DNA from: Oscillospiraceae bacterium
GTDB taxonomy: Bacteria > Bacillota > Clostridia > Oscillospirales > Oscillospiraceae
Assembly: GCA_902774015.1 (NCBI GenBank)
Contig: CACYHB010000014.1
Coordinates: forward strand, 1 to 64,000
Direction of reading: 5' to 3'
Length of the DNA: 64,000 bases
Shown here piece by piece: positions 9,567-17,866 of the stretch (positions are counted from its first letter, which is position 1; each line of letters opens with the position of its first letter). The notes beneath the pieces were generated by a model, which was not told the DNA's origin, searched no databases, and saw only the letters and a list, made by a program, of their open reading frames with translations. The translations under genes were made by a program, and so were the position numbers.

Positions 9567-10235
9567 TTATTCAATCGAAAAAACGCTTTCCAGGTACTCC
9601 CCCGCCTCCCGGAGGCCGGGGAAGATCCGCTCCGCCTTCTCGTGCATTTCCGCATCCGGCGGCAGCAGATCCGGCACCATCAGGGCGTGCATCCCGCCCG
9701 CAGAGGCAGCGCGGACGCCGTTGTAGGAGTCCTCGATCACCCAGGCGTCCCCGGGCTGTACGCCCAGCGCCGCGCAGGCAATGAGAAAGATCTCCGGGTC
9801 TGGCTTGCTCCTTGTCACCATATCGCCGGTGATGACCGCGTCAAAGCAGTCCGTAAGCCCCGCGCCCTCCAGCCAGAGGCGAACCAGTGCCCCGTCCGTG
9901 GAGGAGGCCAGCGCCAGCGGCACGCCCCGTTCGCGCAGCGAAACCAGCAGCTCCCGCGCGCCGGGCTTGAGGGGGAGTTTTCCCCCCGCATAGCGGCTGC
10001 GGTAGCCCTCCGCGGTGCGCCGCCGGAAGTCCCGCCAGGGGAAGTCCGCCCCGTAGGCCTCTTTGAGGATGCCGCCGGTGACCTCCACGGTCACGCCGAT
10101 GCAGCGTGCGTAGACCGCCTCCATGTCCGGCAGGCCTTCTTTTTCCGCAATCTCCAGCCAGATGGCCCGCTGGGCCCGCTCGGAGTCAAAAATCACGCCG
10201 TCCATGTCAAACAGGACGGCTGCTTTGTTGTTCAT
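9567..10235 (-). CDS. HAD-superfamily hydrolase, beta-phosphoglucomutase-like
   Basis: 222 residues starting MNNKAAVLFDMDGVIFDSE. The DxDG motif near residue 10 supplies the catalytic Asp pair. Motif II is ALASSTDGAL, the motif III lysine is in TRSKPDPEIFL, and motif IV is WVIEDSYNGVRAA. The cap insertion after motif I matches subfamily IA phosphatases and phosphomutases acting on sugar phosphates or similar small substrates. The actual substrate cannot be read from sequence. ATG 10235 was chosen over an upstream in-frame ATG because motif I lies 8-9 residues in, as is normal. Confidence 0.88.
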   Translation of the reverse strand: MNNKAAVLFDMDGVIFDSERAQRAIWLEIAEKEGLPDMEAVYARCIGVTVEVTGGILKEAYGADFPWRDFRRRTAEGYRSRYAGGKLPLKPGARELLVSLRERGVPLALASSTDGALVRLWLEGAGLTDCFDAVITGDMVTRSKPDPEIFLIACAALGVQPGDAWVIEDSYNGVRAASAGGMHALMVPDLLPPDAEMHEKAERIFPGLREAGEYLESVFSIE

Positions 10236-10300
10236 AATAATCTCCCATAATCCGAAGTGAGGCTTCTTTTCTCTTCGCGGATTTACGCCATACCTGCGCA

Positions 10301-10500
10301 ATGCGCCCCCCTATCTTTCTTTTCGATCTTGCACGAAAAGAAAGATAGCGCCGCGCCCGGTGTAAGAAAGAAAAGGGCGCCGGCATGACCGCGTGAGGCG
10401 GCCTGCGGTCAAAACCACCGTCGCCGCCATCCTAATGTTGGCGTGCCTTGGGTGTTTCAGTGTTCGCTGCCGCTATGGTTTGCGAATCCCGGACTGCACT
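10301..10500. repeat. Interspersed repeat family 1, copy B
   Basis: The copy starts ATGCGCCCCC, with the hairpin ATCTTTCTTTTCG ... CGAAAAGAAAGAT, CGCCGCGCCCGGTGTAAG, then GTCGCCGCCATCCTAATGTTGG and CGCTGCCGCTATGG. The second half matches the inner module of copies D and E in inverted orientation, so modules of this family shuffle. Confidence 0.8.
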
Positions 10501-10538
10501 TCTCCCGTACAGGCGGCTCGAAAAACCTATCTATTATC

Positions 10539-10611
10539 GTAGGGGCGGCTATCAGCCGCCCGCCAGTCAGACATTATACCTCATCTGCGGGCGGCTGATA
10601 GCCGCCCCTAC
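10539..10611. repeat. Perfect 25-bp inverted repeat element
   Basis: GTAGGGGCGGCTATCAGCCG and five more bases (10539-10563) are perfectly complementary to 10587-10611, with a 23-base loop. Each arm also contains its own small dyad (CGGCTATCAGCCG). It lies just past the end of the DUF3784 gene and may also terminate transcription. It has no coding content. Confidence 0.85.
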
Positions 10612-10625
10612 TTGTAAAACAGAGC

Positions 10626-10925
10626 TTATTTTTTCCCCGCTGTATTCACACGCACAACGAAGAAGATCACGCAGGGGATCAGCAGCGCACCGGCCCAGCT
10701 CAGAGCTTCCACTTTCAGGGCTTCTCCCAGCAGCAGGAGAACCGTACAGCCGGCACAGAAAAACATCAGCGCGCTCATATTGCGGAAAACCGCTTTCTTA
10801 TCATAGCGCGCCCGCTCCTCCGGGCTCATGATGTTCCAGCCGGCGATCAGAAAGCCGCCTTTCCCCATTGAAAACAGAATGCCAAAGATAAAGAACAAAA
10901 GTGTGGTGACACACAGTCCGATCAT
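10626..10925 (-). CDS. DUF3784 family small membrane protein
   Basis: 99 residues with three hydrophobic stretches (near residues 3-20, 50-66 and 75-92). Between the first two is the DUF3784 signature GWNIMSPEERARYDKKAVFRN. Proteins of this family are common in Clostridia and their function is not known. It lies 15 bases after the acetyltransferase-like gene and ends the ABC-transporter operon. Confidence 0.82.
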   Translation of the reverse strand: MIGLCVTTLLFFIFGILFSMGKGGFLIAGWNIMSPEERARYDKKAVFRNMSALMFFCAGCTVLLLLGEALKVEALSWAGALLIPCVIFFVVRVNTAGKK

Positions 10926-10940
10926 AGCGTTCCTCTCCCT

Positions 10941-11513
10941 TTACTCCACCGCTCTCATGTCGATCATCTTCTCGAAGGCGGCGGGGCGCAGACAACGGGA
11001 GTAAAAGTCCCGGATCATGCGGCGGGCGATGGGGGCGATATCGGCCGTGCCTTTGATAGGCTTTACCATCAGATCCACCTTCGCGCCGCCCAGGCGGTAG
11101 TCGCTCTTCACGTCCTGATAGCCGAAGCGGGCGAAGAATTTCCGCAGCTTGCGCAGATAGTCCCCCTCCGCGTCGTCAAAAACCGTGATCTCCGCGAGGA
11201 TGCCCTGCCGGTCGGCGTAGCGCTTGTTGAGAAGCCGCATGCACTGCACGCCGAGGCCCTGCTCCCGGAACCACTGGAGCACGCCGAAGTACTTGAGCAG
11301 CACGTAGCCGTACACGCCGCGCACCATCACCAGCGCGTAGCCCACGGTGATATTGCTCTGGTCGTCGTAGAAGACCAGCAGCTCCTGGTCACCGGTGGTC
11401 ATGGCTCTGTGGATCGCCAGCTTCGGCAGCAGCTCGCGCCGGTCAAAATCCAGTTCGACGGCGGAGTAGAGATGCTCCAGATCCCGGTGTCCGCCCTTTC
11501 TCATTGCCAGCAT
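10941..11513 (-). CDS. GNAT-like N-acetyltransferase
   Basis: 190 residues. The middle section has the GNAT pattern: a VGYALVMVRGVYGYVLLKYFGVLQWFREQGLG stretch resembling beta4 and the acetyl-CoA loop, then RLLNKRYADRQGILAEITVFDDAEG and RKFFARFGYQDV. Substrate unknown. ATG 11513 has a GGGAGAG ribosome-binding site 7 bases upstream and lies 4 bases from the ABC transporter stop, so the genes are very likely coupled. Confidence 0.7.
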   Translation of the reverse strand: MLAMRKGGHRDLEHLYSAVELDFDRRELLPKLAIHRAMTTGDQELLVFYDDQSNITVGYALVMVRGVYGYVLLKYFGVLQWFREQGLGVQCMRLLNKRYADRQGILAEITVFDDAEGDYLRKLRKFFARFGYQDVKSDYRLGGAKVDLMVKPIKGTADIAPIARRMIRDFYSRCLRPAAFEKMIDMRAVE

Positions 11514-11517
11514 GGTA

Positions 11518-13254
11518 TCACTCTCCCAAATTCTGCGCCCGGCAGAGCGAAGCGTAGATCCCGTTTTGTTTCATCAGTTCCGCGTGGCTGCCCAGCTCCA
11601 CGATATGTTCGTTCTCCACCACGGCGATGCAGTCGGCATGGCGCACGGTGGAGAGGCGGTGGGCAATGACGATGCTGGTGCGGCCCTCACTCAGCGCGTC
11701 CATCGACTTCTGGATGCGCTGCTCGGTGACCGTGTCCAGGGCTGAGGTGGCCTCGTCCAGGATCAGCACCTTGGGGTTTTTCAGAAAGACCCGCGCGATG
11801 GAGATGCGCTGCTTCTGTCCGCCGGAGAGCATCACGCCCCGCTCGCCGATATAGCTGTCGTAGCCGTCGGGCATGGCCATGATCTCCTCGTGGATCTCGG
11901 CCCGCTTCGCGGCTTCCACGATCTCCTCGTCGGTGGCGTCCAGCCTGCCGTAGCGGATGTTCTCCCGGATGGTCCCGGCGAACATGAACACGTCCTGCTG
12001 CAGGATGCCGATGTTGCGCCGCAGGGAGCGCTGGGTGACGCTGCGCACGTCGTGCCCGTCCACGCAGACGCTGCCGCCGGTCACGTCGTAAAAACGGGGG
12101 ATAAGCTGGCACATGGTGGTTTTGCCGCCGCCGGAGGAGCCCACCACCGCCAGCGTATGTCCCGGCTCGACGTGCAGGTCGATATGGCTCAGCACCGGCA
12201 CGCCGTTGTCGTAGTGAAAGCTCACGTCGTTCAGGTCGATGCGGCCCTCGATATTCTCCAGCTCCACCGCATCCGGGTCGTCCCGGATCGCGGGCTCGGT
12301 GCGCATGATCTCCAGAAAGCGCTCAAAGCCGGCGGTGCCCTGCATGTACTGCTCGGCGAACATGACGAGACGGCGCAGGGGTGAGATGAAGGTGGAGACG
12401 TAGAGCGTGAAGGTAATGAGGTCCACGTAGTCCATCTTGCCTCTCATGATGAGCAGGCCGCCCACGGCGATGACCAGCACCTGCATGACGCCGGTGGTGA
12501 ACTCCATCCCGCTCATATACAGGCCCATGCTGCGGTAATACTCCACCTTGGCGCCCTTGAAGAGTGCGTTGGCGCTGTCAAACTTCTCCAGCTCCTGATG
12601 CTCGTTGGCAAAGGCCTTGGCCGTGCGCACGCCGGAGATGCTGCTTTCGATGGCGGCGGTGATCTCGGCGGTCTTGCGCTTGACCTCGACGTTCGTGCGG
12701 CGCATGCGGATGCGCTGGGACAGTGTGAACCACACGCAGAGGGGGAGCGCCACCGTCAGCACCAGGGCCAGCTGCCAGCGGATGAGAAACATCATCGTCA
12801 GCGCGCCCACGATGCTCAGCCCGCAGATCAGCACGTTCTCCGGCCCGTGGTGGGCAAGCTCGGTCACCTCAAACAGATCGCTGACCACGCGGCTTAAAAG
12901 CACGCCCGTCCGGTTGTGGTCGTAGAAGCTGAAGGACAGCTCCTGCATATGGGCAAAGAGGTCCCGGCGCATGTCCGCCTCGGTGAGGACGCCCATCTTA
13001 TGTCCCAGGACCGTGATGACATAGTAAAACAGCCCCTTACCCACGTAGGCGGCAAACAGCACGCCCATCACCGCGAAGAAAGCGGCGTAGAGCTTCTGCG
13101 GCAGCAGCGCGTTCATGGCCCGGCGGGAGACGTAGGGAAAGACCAGGTCGATCCCCGCCACCAGCAGCGCGCAGACCATGTCGATGGCAAAGAGCTTTTT
13201 ATGCCTTGCGATATAGCGCAGGAAAATTTTGAGATTGGCTTCGTTGTAGTTCAT
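11518..13254 (-). CDS. ABC exporter, fused permease and ATPase
   Basis: 578 residues. An N-terminal six-helix type I exporter domain (about 1-320) precedes a nucleotide-binding domain with Walker A GSSGGGKTT, the Q-loop region, signature LSGGQKQRISIARVF, Walker B VLILDEATSALD and H-loop VIAHRLSTV. This is a half-transporter that must dimerise. The substrate could be lipid, peptide or drug and cannot be inferred. ATG 13254 is preferred to an in-frame TTG at 13272 that would overlap rnhA. Downstream are the GNAT and DUF3784 genes. Confidence 0.9.
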   Translation of the reverse strand: MNYNEANLKIFLRYIARHKKLFAIDMVCALLVAGIDLVFPYVSRRAMNALLPQKLYAAFFAVMGVLFAAYVGKGLFYYVITVLGHKMGVLTEADMRRDLFAHMQELSFSFYDHNRTGVLLSRVVSDLFEVTELAHHGPENVLICGLSIVGALTMMFLIRWQLALVLTVALPLCVWFTLSQRIRMRRTNVEVKRKTAEITAAIESSISGVRTAKAFANEHQELEKFDSANALFKGAKVEYYRSMGLYMSGMEFTTGVMQVLVIAVGGLLIMRGKMDYVDLITFTLYVSTFISPLRRLVMFAEQYMQGTAGFERFLEIMRTEPAIRDDPDAVELENIEGRIDLNDVSFHYDNGVPVLSHIDLHVEPGHTLAVVGSSGGGKTTMCQLIPRFYDVTGGSVCVDGHDVRSVTQRSLRRNIGILQQDVFMFAGTIRENIRYGRLDATDEEIVEAAKRAEIHEEIMAMPDGYDSYIGERGVMLSGGQKQRISIARVFLKNPKVLILDEATSALDTVTEQRIQKSMDALSEGRTSIVIAHRLSTVRHADCIAVVENEHIVELGSHAELMKQNGIYASLCRAQNLGE

Positions 13255-13264
13255 GCTCTGTCTT

Positions 13265-13702
13265 TTACGCAAGCTTTTCCCGCTCCGCGACGGCCATGGC
13301 GTCGCAGCGGTTGTTGTATTCGTTCTCGGCGTGGCCCTTGACCCAGTGGTAGTGCATCTCGTGCTGCCGTGTCAGGTCCAGGAGCTTCTCCCAGAGGTCC
13401 GGGTTCAGCGCGGGCTTTTTATCCGATTTGATCCAGCCCTTCTTCCGCCAGCCCCAGGCCCAGCCCTTCTCCAGCGCGTCGATGACGTATTTGGAGTCGG
13501 AATAGAGCTCCACGCGGCAGCTCTCCCGCAGGGCCAGCAGCGCCATGATGACGGCGGTCAGCTCCATGCGGTTGTTGGTGGTCTGCGCTTCTCCGCCGGA
13601 GAGCGCTTTTTCCGCGCCGTTGTAGACGAGGATCGCACCCCAGCCGCCCGGACCGGGATTCCCGCTGCAGGCCCCGTCGGTGTATACGTGTACGGTTTTC
13701 AT
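13265..13702 (-). CDS. rnhA: Ribonuclease HI (internal start within the fusion frame)
   Basis: 145 residues from ATG 13702, preceded by AAGGA with an 8-base gap, which makes it a normal translation start. It degrades the RNA strand of RNA-DNA hybrids. The motifs are [16 protein letters not shown] (first catalytic Asp), MELTAV (Glu), [11 protein letters not shown] (Asp) and the late [14 protein letters not shown] (His and Asp). Length and motifs match stand-alone bacterial RNase HI. The upstream DUF559 frame reads into it without a stop. This start is considered the functional one for RNase HI. Confidence 0.88.
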   Translation of the reverse strand: MKTVHVYTDGACSGNPGPGGWGAILVYNGAEKALSGGEAQTTNNRMELTAVIMALLALRESCRVELYSDSKYVIDALEKGWAWGWRKKGWIKSDKKPALNPDLWEKLLDLTRQHEMHYHWVKGHAENEYNNRCDAMAVAEREKLA

Positions 13703-14344
13703 ATCCATTTTCCTTATTGGCTCCTCTGTGCAAGGGGAGCTGTCGCCGCAGGCGACTGAGGGGTTGTTGCCGCTTTTCTGCCTCTCCGTTGGCTCCCCTG
13801 TGCAAGGGGAGCTGTCGCCGCAGGCGACTGAGGGGTTGTCGTCGCTTTTCTGCCTCTCCGTTGGCTCCCCTGTGCAAGAGGAGCTGTCGCCGCAGGCGAC
13901 GGAAGGGTTGTCGTCGCTTTTCTGCCTCTCCGTTGGCTCCCTTGTGCTAGGGGAGCTGTCGCCGCAGGCGACTGAGGGGTTGTTGCCGCTCAGGTGACAC
14001 TTTACGGTTTCATCAATATATGTACAGACGCCGACAAAATTACGGATCACTTCGTTGTTCGGAATACGAAGGACTGTTAAGTCATAGCCCTTGAGGTATT
14101 CCGTCCGTTTTTCATCCTGTTCCATCTTTTTGTCTTCGAAATGCTGAGAACCGTCAAGTTCGACCACGAGCCCGGCCTGAGCGCAATAGAAGTCCGCGAT
14201 ATATTTCCCAAGTACCTTTTGACGATAAAAGCGAATGGGATAGTCCCGCAGGAAGTCGTACCACAGGTGTCTTTCTTCCTTTGTCATGTTTTTTCGGAGC
14301 TGCCGTGCCAGGGGGACAAGCTGGCCGTTTTTCTTTCGATCCAT
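13265..14344 (-). CDS. DUF559 domain fused to RNase HI through four translated repeats
   Basis: A continuous 359-codon frame. Residues 1-115 form a DUF559 domain (Vsr/PD-(D/E)XK-like: [55 protein letters not shown]). About 95 residues of four 24-residue repeats (consensus [20 protein letters not shown]) follow. The rest is a complete RNase HI. The repeats are DNA repeats of the short GC-rich family; because the unit is 72 bp the frame stays open. ATG 14344 follows an AGGGGTTGT stretch that itself derives from a neighbouring repeat. A second start with its own ribosome-binding site exists for rnhA, so two products are possible. Confidence 0.7.
   Translation of the reverse strand: MDRKKNGQLVPLARQLRKNMTKEERHLWYDFLRDYPIRFYRQKVLGKYIADFYCAQAGLVVELDGSQHFEDKKMEQDEKRTEYLKGYDLTVLRIPNNEVIRNFVGVCTYIDETVKCHLSGNNPSVACGDSSPSTREPTERQKSDDNPSVACGDSSSCTGEPTERQKSDDNPSVACGDSSPCTGEPTERQKSGNNPSVACGDSSPCTEEPIRKMDMKTVHVYTDGACSGNPGPGGWGAILVYNGAEKALSGGEAQTTNNRMELTAVIMALLALRESCRVELYSDSKYVIDALEKGWAWGWRKKGWIKSDKKPALNPDLWEKLLDLTRQHEMHYHWVKGHAENEYNNRCDAMAVAEREKLA
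13719..14000. repeat. Four tandem 72-bp copies of short GC-rich repeat family 2
   Basis: Units begin at 13719, 13791, 13863 and 13935, each GGCTCCCCTGTGCAAGGGG, then AGCTGTCGCCGCAGGCGACT, then GAGGGGTTGT and a 20-base spacer coding for PTERQKS on the minus strand. Each unit holds two hairpins (CTCCCCT/AGGGGAG and TCGCC/GGCGA). The units are nearly identical, pointing to recent duplication, and are translated inside the DUF559-RNase HI frame. Confidence 0.92.
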
Positions 14345-14354
14345 TGAAAATACA

Positions 14355-14512
14355 ACCCCTCAGTCAGCTTCGCTGACAGCTCCCCTTGCACAGGGGAGCC
14401 TTGCTCAACCCTCCCTGTTGCTTTCTCAAAAGCCTCCCCTGTGCAAGGGGAGGTGGCCCCGCAGGGGCCGGAGGGGTTGTCTCCAGTCTCTTCGCGCACG
14501 GGGGAGCCTTGC
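14355..14512. repeat. Repeat family 2, two full copies and a partial copy
   Basis: 14355-14400 is an inverted copy (CAACCCCTCAGTCAGC ... CTCCCCTTGCACAGGGG). 14432-14480 is a direct variant copy (CCTCCCCTGTGCAAGGGG ... GGAGGGGTTGT). 14498-14512 keeps only GGGGGAGCCTTGCTC. They separate the DUF559 gene from the upstream membrane-protein gene. No coding potential. Confidence 0.8.
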
Positions 14513-15019
14513 TCACAGATCCCGCTCGTAGCGGTCCTTGAGCACGCGGTACTCCTCCCTGTCCACCAGGCCGTTTTTCAGCCACTCGTCCAGCTGGGCG
14601 ATGCGCTGGGCCCGGTCGTGGGCAAAGTGATCCTCCCCCGTGTGGTCGCAGACGATGCAGCTGGGCTCGGGCGGGGTGAAGCTGCGGCTGCGGGGGTCGG
14701 GCCGCTGTTTGGCGGCGGTGGTGCGTCCGGCGCTCGAATTGGCGGTGGGACGCCGGGTCTCCGTCTCCGCCCTCGCTTTCTTCCGCACGGCCTTGAGCCG
14801 CCCGATCAGCAGGGCGATCAGCAGCAGCGCGCCGACGATCAGCAGCGGAAGCAGATCGGGGTCGATGCCGTTTCGCTGCAGCCAGCGCTTGATGATCCAC
14901 GTTCCTCTGCGAAAGCCCTCGCTCTCCATCGCCGCCATCAGCTGCGGGATCACAAAGACCAGCAGGAACACGATCACCGCACCCAGACCTTTTGATTTTT
15001 TCTTTTCCTTGTTGTTCAT
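14513..15019 (-). CDS. Membrane protein with C-terminal SHOCT-like helix pair
   Basis: 168 residues. Hydrophobic segments lie near residues 11-28 and 57-73, followed by a basic Ser/Thr/Arg linker. A CIVCDHTG motif, possibly half a metal site, comes next. The C-terminus RIAQLDEWLKNGLVDREEYRVLKDRYERDL looks like the short C-terminal oligomerisation domain (SHOCT). No specific function is known. Start ATG 15019 (MNNKEKKKSKGLG). It lies 42 bases downstream of gyrA on the same strand. Confidence 0.65.
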   Translation of the reverse strand: MNNKEKKKSKGLGAVIVFLLVFVIPQLMAAMESEGFRRGTWIIKRWLQRNGIDPDLLPLLIVGALLLIALLIGRLKAVRKKARAETETRRPTANSSAGRTTAAKQRPDPRSRSFTPPEPSCIVCDHTGEDHFAHDRAQRIAQLDEWLKNGLVDREEYRVLKDRYERDL

Positions 15020-15061
15020 AAGGCGCCCCTTTCCGCCCTTTTCGGGCTCGTCAGCGACGTT

Positions 15062-17560
15062 TTACAGCGTCTCTTCCGTGTTCTCCTCTTCGGTTCCTTC
15101 TTCGCTTTCGGGCATGGTTTTCTCAATGCAGATGACCCGGCTGCCGGGCAGCAGACGCATCACGCGCACACCCTGGGTGGCGCGGCTGAGCCTGGAGATG
15201 CCGTCGGCTGCCATGCGGATGATCGTGCCGTCGTTGGAGATGACCAGTATATCGTCCCCGGGGGAGACCATCTTCACGTCGGCCACAGGCCCGGTCTTCT
15301 CGGTGACGTTGTAGTTTTTCATGCCGAGGCCGCCGCGGCCGTGGACGCTGTATTCCGAAACCTCGGTGCGCTTGCCGTAGCCCTTCTCGGTAATGGACAG
15401 CAGGGTCTCTCCTGCGCTGGTGCTGCCCGCGCCGACGACGTAGTCGCCCTCGCGCAGGCGGATGCCCCGCACGCCGACGGCGCTGCGGCCCATGGGACGC
15501 ACGTCGTTTTCGTCAAAGCAGACGGCTAGGCCGTTGCGGGTGGCGATAAGGATGTTCTCGCTGCCGTCGGTGGGGATGACGGCCATCAGATGGTCGTCCC
15601 CCTCCAGGGTCAGGGCGCGGATGCCGTTGGCGCGGATATTGCGCAGGGCGGACTGGGCCATGCGCTTGACGGTGCCGCCGCGGGTGACGAAGAAGAGGAA
15701 CTTGTCTTCCTCCAGGCCCCGGGCGCGGATCATGGCCGTTACCTTCTCGCCGCTCTCGGTCTGGATGATGTTGATGATGTTGCTGCCCTTGGCGTTTCGG
15801 CCCGCCTCGGGGATGTTGTAGCCCTTCTTGATGAAGACCCGGCCCAGATCGGTGAAGAAGAGGATGTTGTCGTGGGTGGAGGCGGTGAATACGGTCTCCA
15901 CGTAGTCCTCCTCCTTGGTGGCCATGGCGCGAACGCCCTTGCCGCCGCGGCCCTGGGCGCGGTACTCCTTCACGGGGAGCCTCTTGATGTAGCCGCCGTG
16001 GGTCAGGGTAAAGACGCAGTTCTGCTCCTCGATGAGATCCTCAATATCGATCTCGTCGGCCACGTCCTGGATCTCGGTCAGGCGTTTGTCACCGTATCTG
16101 TCGCGCAGGGCGATCAGCTCGTCCTTCAGCACGCCCTTGATCTTCTCGGGGTCTGCCAGCAGCTCCTTGAAGTAGGCGATGCGTTCCTCCAGTTCCTTGT
16201 ACTCGATTTCGAGCTTCTCCCGGTTCAGGCCCTGCAGGGCGATCAGGCGCATGTCGCAGATGGCCTGGGCCTGCACGTCGTCCAGCCCGAAGCGCTCCAT
16301 CAGGTTCTGCTTGGCGTTGTCGTAGCTGGAGCGGATGATGCGGATCACTTCGTCGATATTGTCCTGGGCGATGAGCAGGCCCTCCAGCAGATGGGCGCGC
16401 TCCTCTGCCTTGCGCAGGTCGTAGCGGGTCCGGCGGACGATCACGTCCTCCTGGAAGGACAGATACTCATCGAGGATGTGGCGCAGGGAGAGGATCTTCG
16501 GCTGGGTCTGGTTGTTGACCAGGGCCAGCATATTGATGGAAAAGCTGGACTGCAGCGCGGTCTGGGCAAAGAGGCGGTTGAGCACCACCTGGGGGTTGGC
16601 GTCGCGCTTGAGTTCGATGACGATGCGCATGCCGTTGCGGTCGGTCTCGTCCCGCAGGTCGGAGATGCCCTCCAGGCGCTTCTCGTGTACCTGATCGGCG
16701 ATGTTGCGGATAAGCTGGCGCTTGTTGACCTGGTAGGGCAGCTCCGTCACGATGATGCGGGTGCGGCCCTGGGCGTGCTCCTCAAACTCGGTGCGCGCGC
16801 GGATGACGACCTTGCCGCGGCCCGTGGCGTAGGCCTGCCGGATGCCGGCCCTGCCCATGATGATGCCCCTGGTCGGGAAATCCGGCCCGGTGATATGCTG
16901 CATCAGGTCGGCAAGCGTGGCCTCGGGATTGTCCAGCACGCAGACGCAGGCGTTGATGACCTCGGTCAGGTTGTGGGGCGGGATGTTGGTGGCCATGCCG
17001 ACGGCGATGCCGCTGGAGCCGTTGACCAGCAGGTTCGGGAAGCGGGAGGGGAGCACGCGGGGCTCCTTCCGGCTCTCGTCGAAGTTGGGGTCCCAGTCCA
17101 CGGTCTCCTTGTCGATGTCGCGCAGCATCTCGTTGGAGATCTTTGAAAGTCTGGCCTCGGTATAGCGATAGGCGGCCGGAGGGTCGCCGTCCACGGAGCC
17201 GAAGTTGCCGTGGCCGTCCACCAGCATGTAGCGCATGGAGAAGTCCTGCGCCAGACGCACCATCGCGTCATAGACGGAGGCGTCGCCGTGGGGATGGTAG
17301 TGACCCAGCACGTCGCCCACGCAGGTGGCGGACTTCTTGAAGGGCTTGTCGGAGGTGAGGCCGCCTTCATACATGGTATAGAGGATACGGCGGTGCACCG
17401 GCTTGAGACCGTCGCGCACGTCGGGCAGGGCGCGGCCCACGATGACCGACATGGCGTAGTCGATATAGCTGGTCTGCATTTCGCCCACCAGCTCCGACTC
17501 GGTGATCACCTGATTGGGAAACGCGATATCCTCGGGTTTGTAATCTCTTTTATGTGCCAT
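15062..17560 (-). CDS. gyrA: DNA gyrase subunit A
   Basis: 832 residues, a full-length GyrA. It cuts and rejoins DNA through the active Tyr in [10 protein letters not shown] (about Y133). The winged-helix breakage domain is followed by a long coiled coil and a six-bladed C-terminal pinwheel; the GyrA box equivalent [11 protein letters not shown] is near residue 535. The quinolone-determining stretch reads [10 protein letters not shown], with Ala (A94) where E. coli has Ser83. The protein partners GyrB encoded upstream. An Asp/Glu-rich tail ([15 protein letters not shown]) ends the protein. Confidence 0.97.
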   Translation of the reverse strand: MAHKRDYKPEDIAFPNQVITESELVGEMQTSYIDYAMSVIVGRALPDVRDGLKPVHRRILYTMYEGGLTSDKPFKKSATCVGDVLGHYHPHGDASVYDAMVRLAQDFSMRYMLVDGHGNFGSVDGDPPAAYRYTEARLSKISNEMLRDIDKETVDWDPNFDESRKEPRVLPSRFPNLLVNGSSGIAVGMATNIPPHNLTEVINACVCVLDNPEATLADLMQHITGPDFPTRGIIMGRAGIRQAYATGRGKVVIRARTEFEEHAQGRTRIIVTELPYQVNKRQLIRNIADQVHEKRLEGISDLRDETDRNGMRIVIELKRDANPQVVLNRLFAQTALQSSFSINMLALVNNQTQPKILSLRHILDEYLSFQEDVIVRRTRYDLRKAEERAHLLEGLLIAQDNIDEVIRIIRSSYDNAKQNLMERFGLDDVQAQAICDMRLIALQGLNREKLEIEYKELEERIAYFKELLADPEKIKGVLKDELIALRDRYGDKRLTEIQDVADEIDIEDLIEEQNCVFTLTHGGYIKRLPVKEYRAQGRGGKGVRAMATKEEDYVETVFTASTHDNILFFTDLGRVFIKKGYNIPEAGRNAKGSNIINIIQTESGEKVTAMIRARGLEEDKFLFFVTRGGTVKRMAQSALRNIRANGIRALTLEGDDHLMAVIPTDGSENILIATRNGLAVCFDENDVRPMGRSAVGVRGIRLREGDYVVGAGSTSAGETLLSITEKGYGKRTEVSEYSVHGRGGLGMKNYNVTEKTGPVADVKMVSPGDDILVISNDGTIIRMAADGISRLSRATQGVRVMRLLPGSRVICIEKTMPESEEGTEEENTEETL

Positions 17561-17582
17561 ATTCCAATAATTCCTTCCTTAT

Positions 17583-17635
17583 AGGCTCCCCTGCCAAGGG
17601 GAGCTGTCCGGCCACGGCCGGACTGAGGGGTTGCG
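17583..17635. repeat. Repeat family 2 copy in the gyrB-gyrA gap
   Basis: GGCTCCCCTGCCAAGGGGAG, then CTGTCCGGCCACGGCCGGACTGAGGGGTTG, in which the second hairpin has been replaced by compensating bases (GTCCGGCC/GGCCGGAC). The remainder of 17561-17866 (306 bases between gyrA start and gyrB stop) contains no gene that can be supported. Confidence 0.85.
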
Positions 17636-17866
17636 GTCGTCCCTATGCGCCGTTGTTTCGGGGCGCTGTTTGAGGGAGTTCAGAGAGCTTGCCCTCTGCT
17701 TTCGTCATCCGCAGAGGATGAAAGAAATCAAGTTGTTTTTTCCGGCGGCGTGTACGTCGGAAAACCTCTTCTCAGACTGCACGCGTGCGAGCGTCTCACG
17801 GAAGCGAGTGCGCGCAGCAGACTGCTGTTTCTTTTGGTTTTTAAGGGCTATGTCCTTTATTTCCAG

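Noticed and set aside
13719-14000. CRISPR array
   Set aside because: Units are whole-unit tandem repeats with identical spacers; the same repeat occurs singly elsewhere and there are no cas genes.
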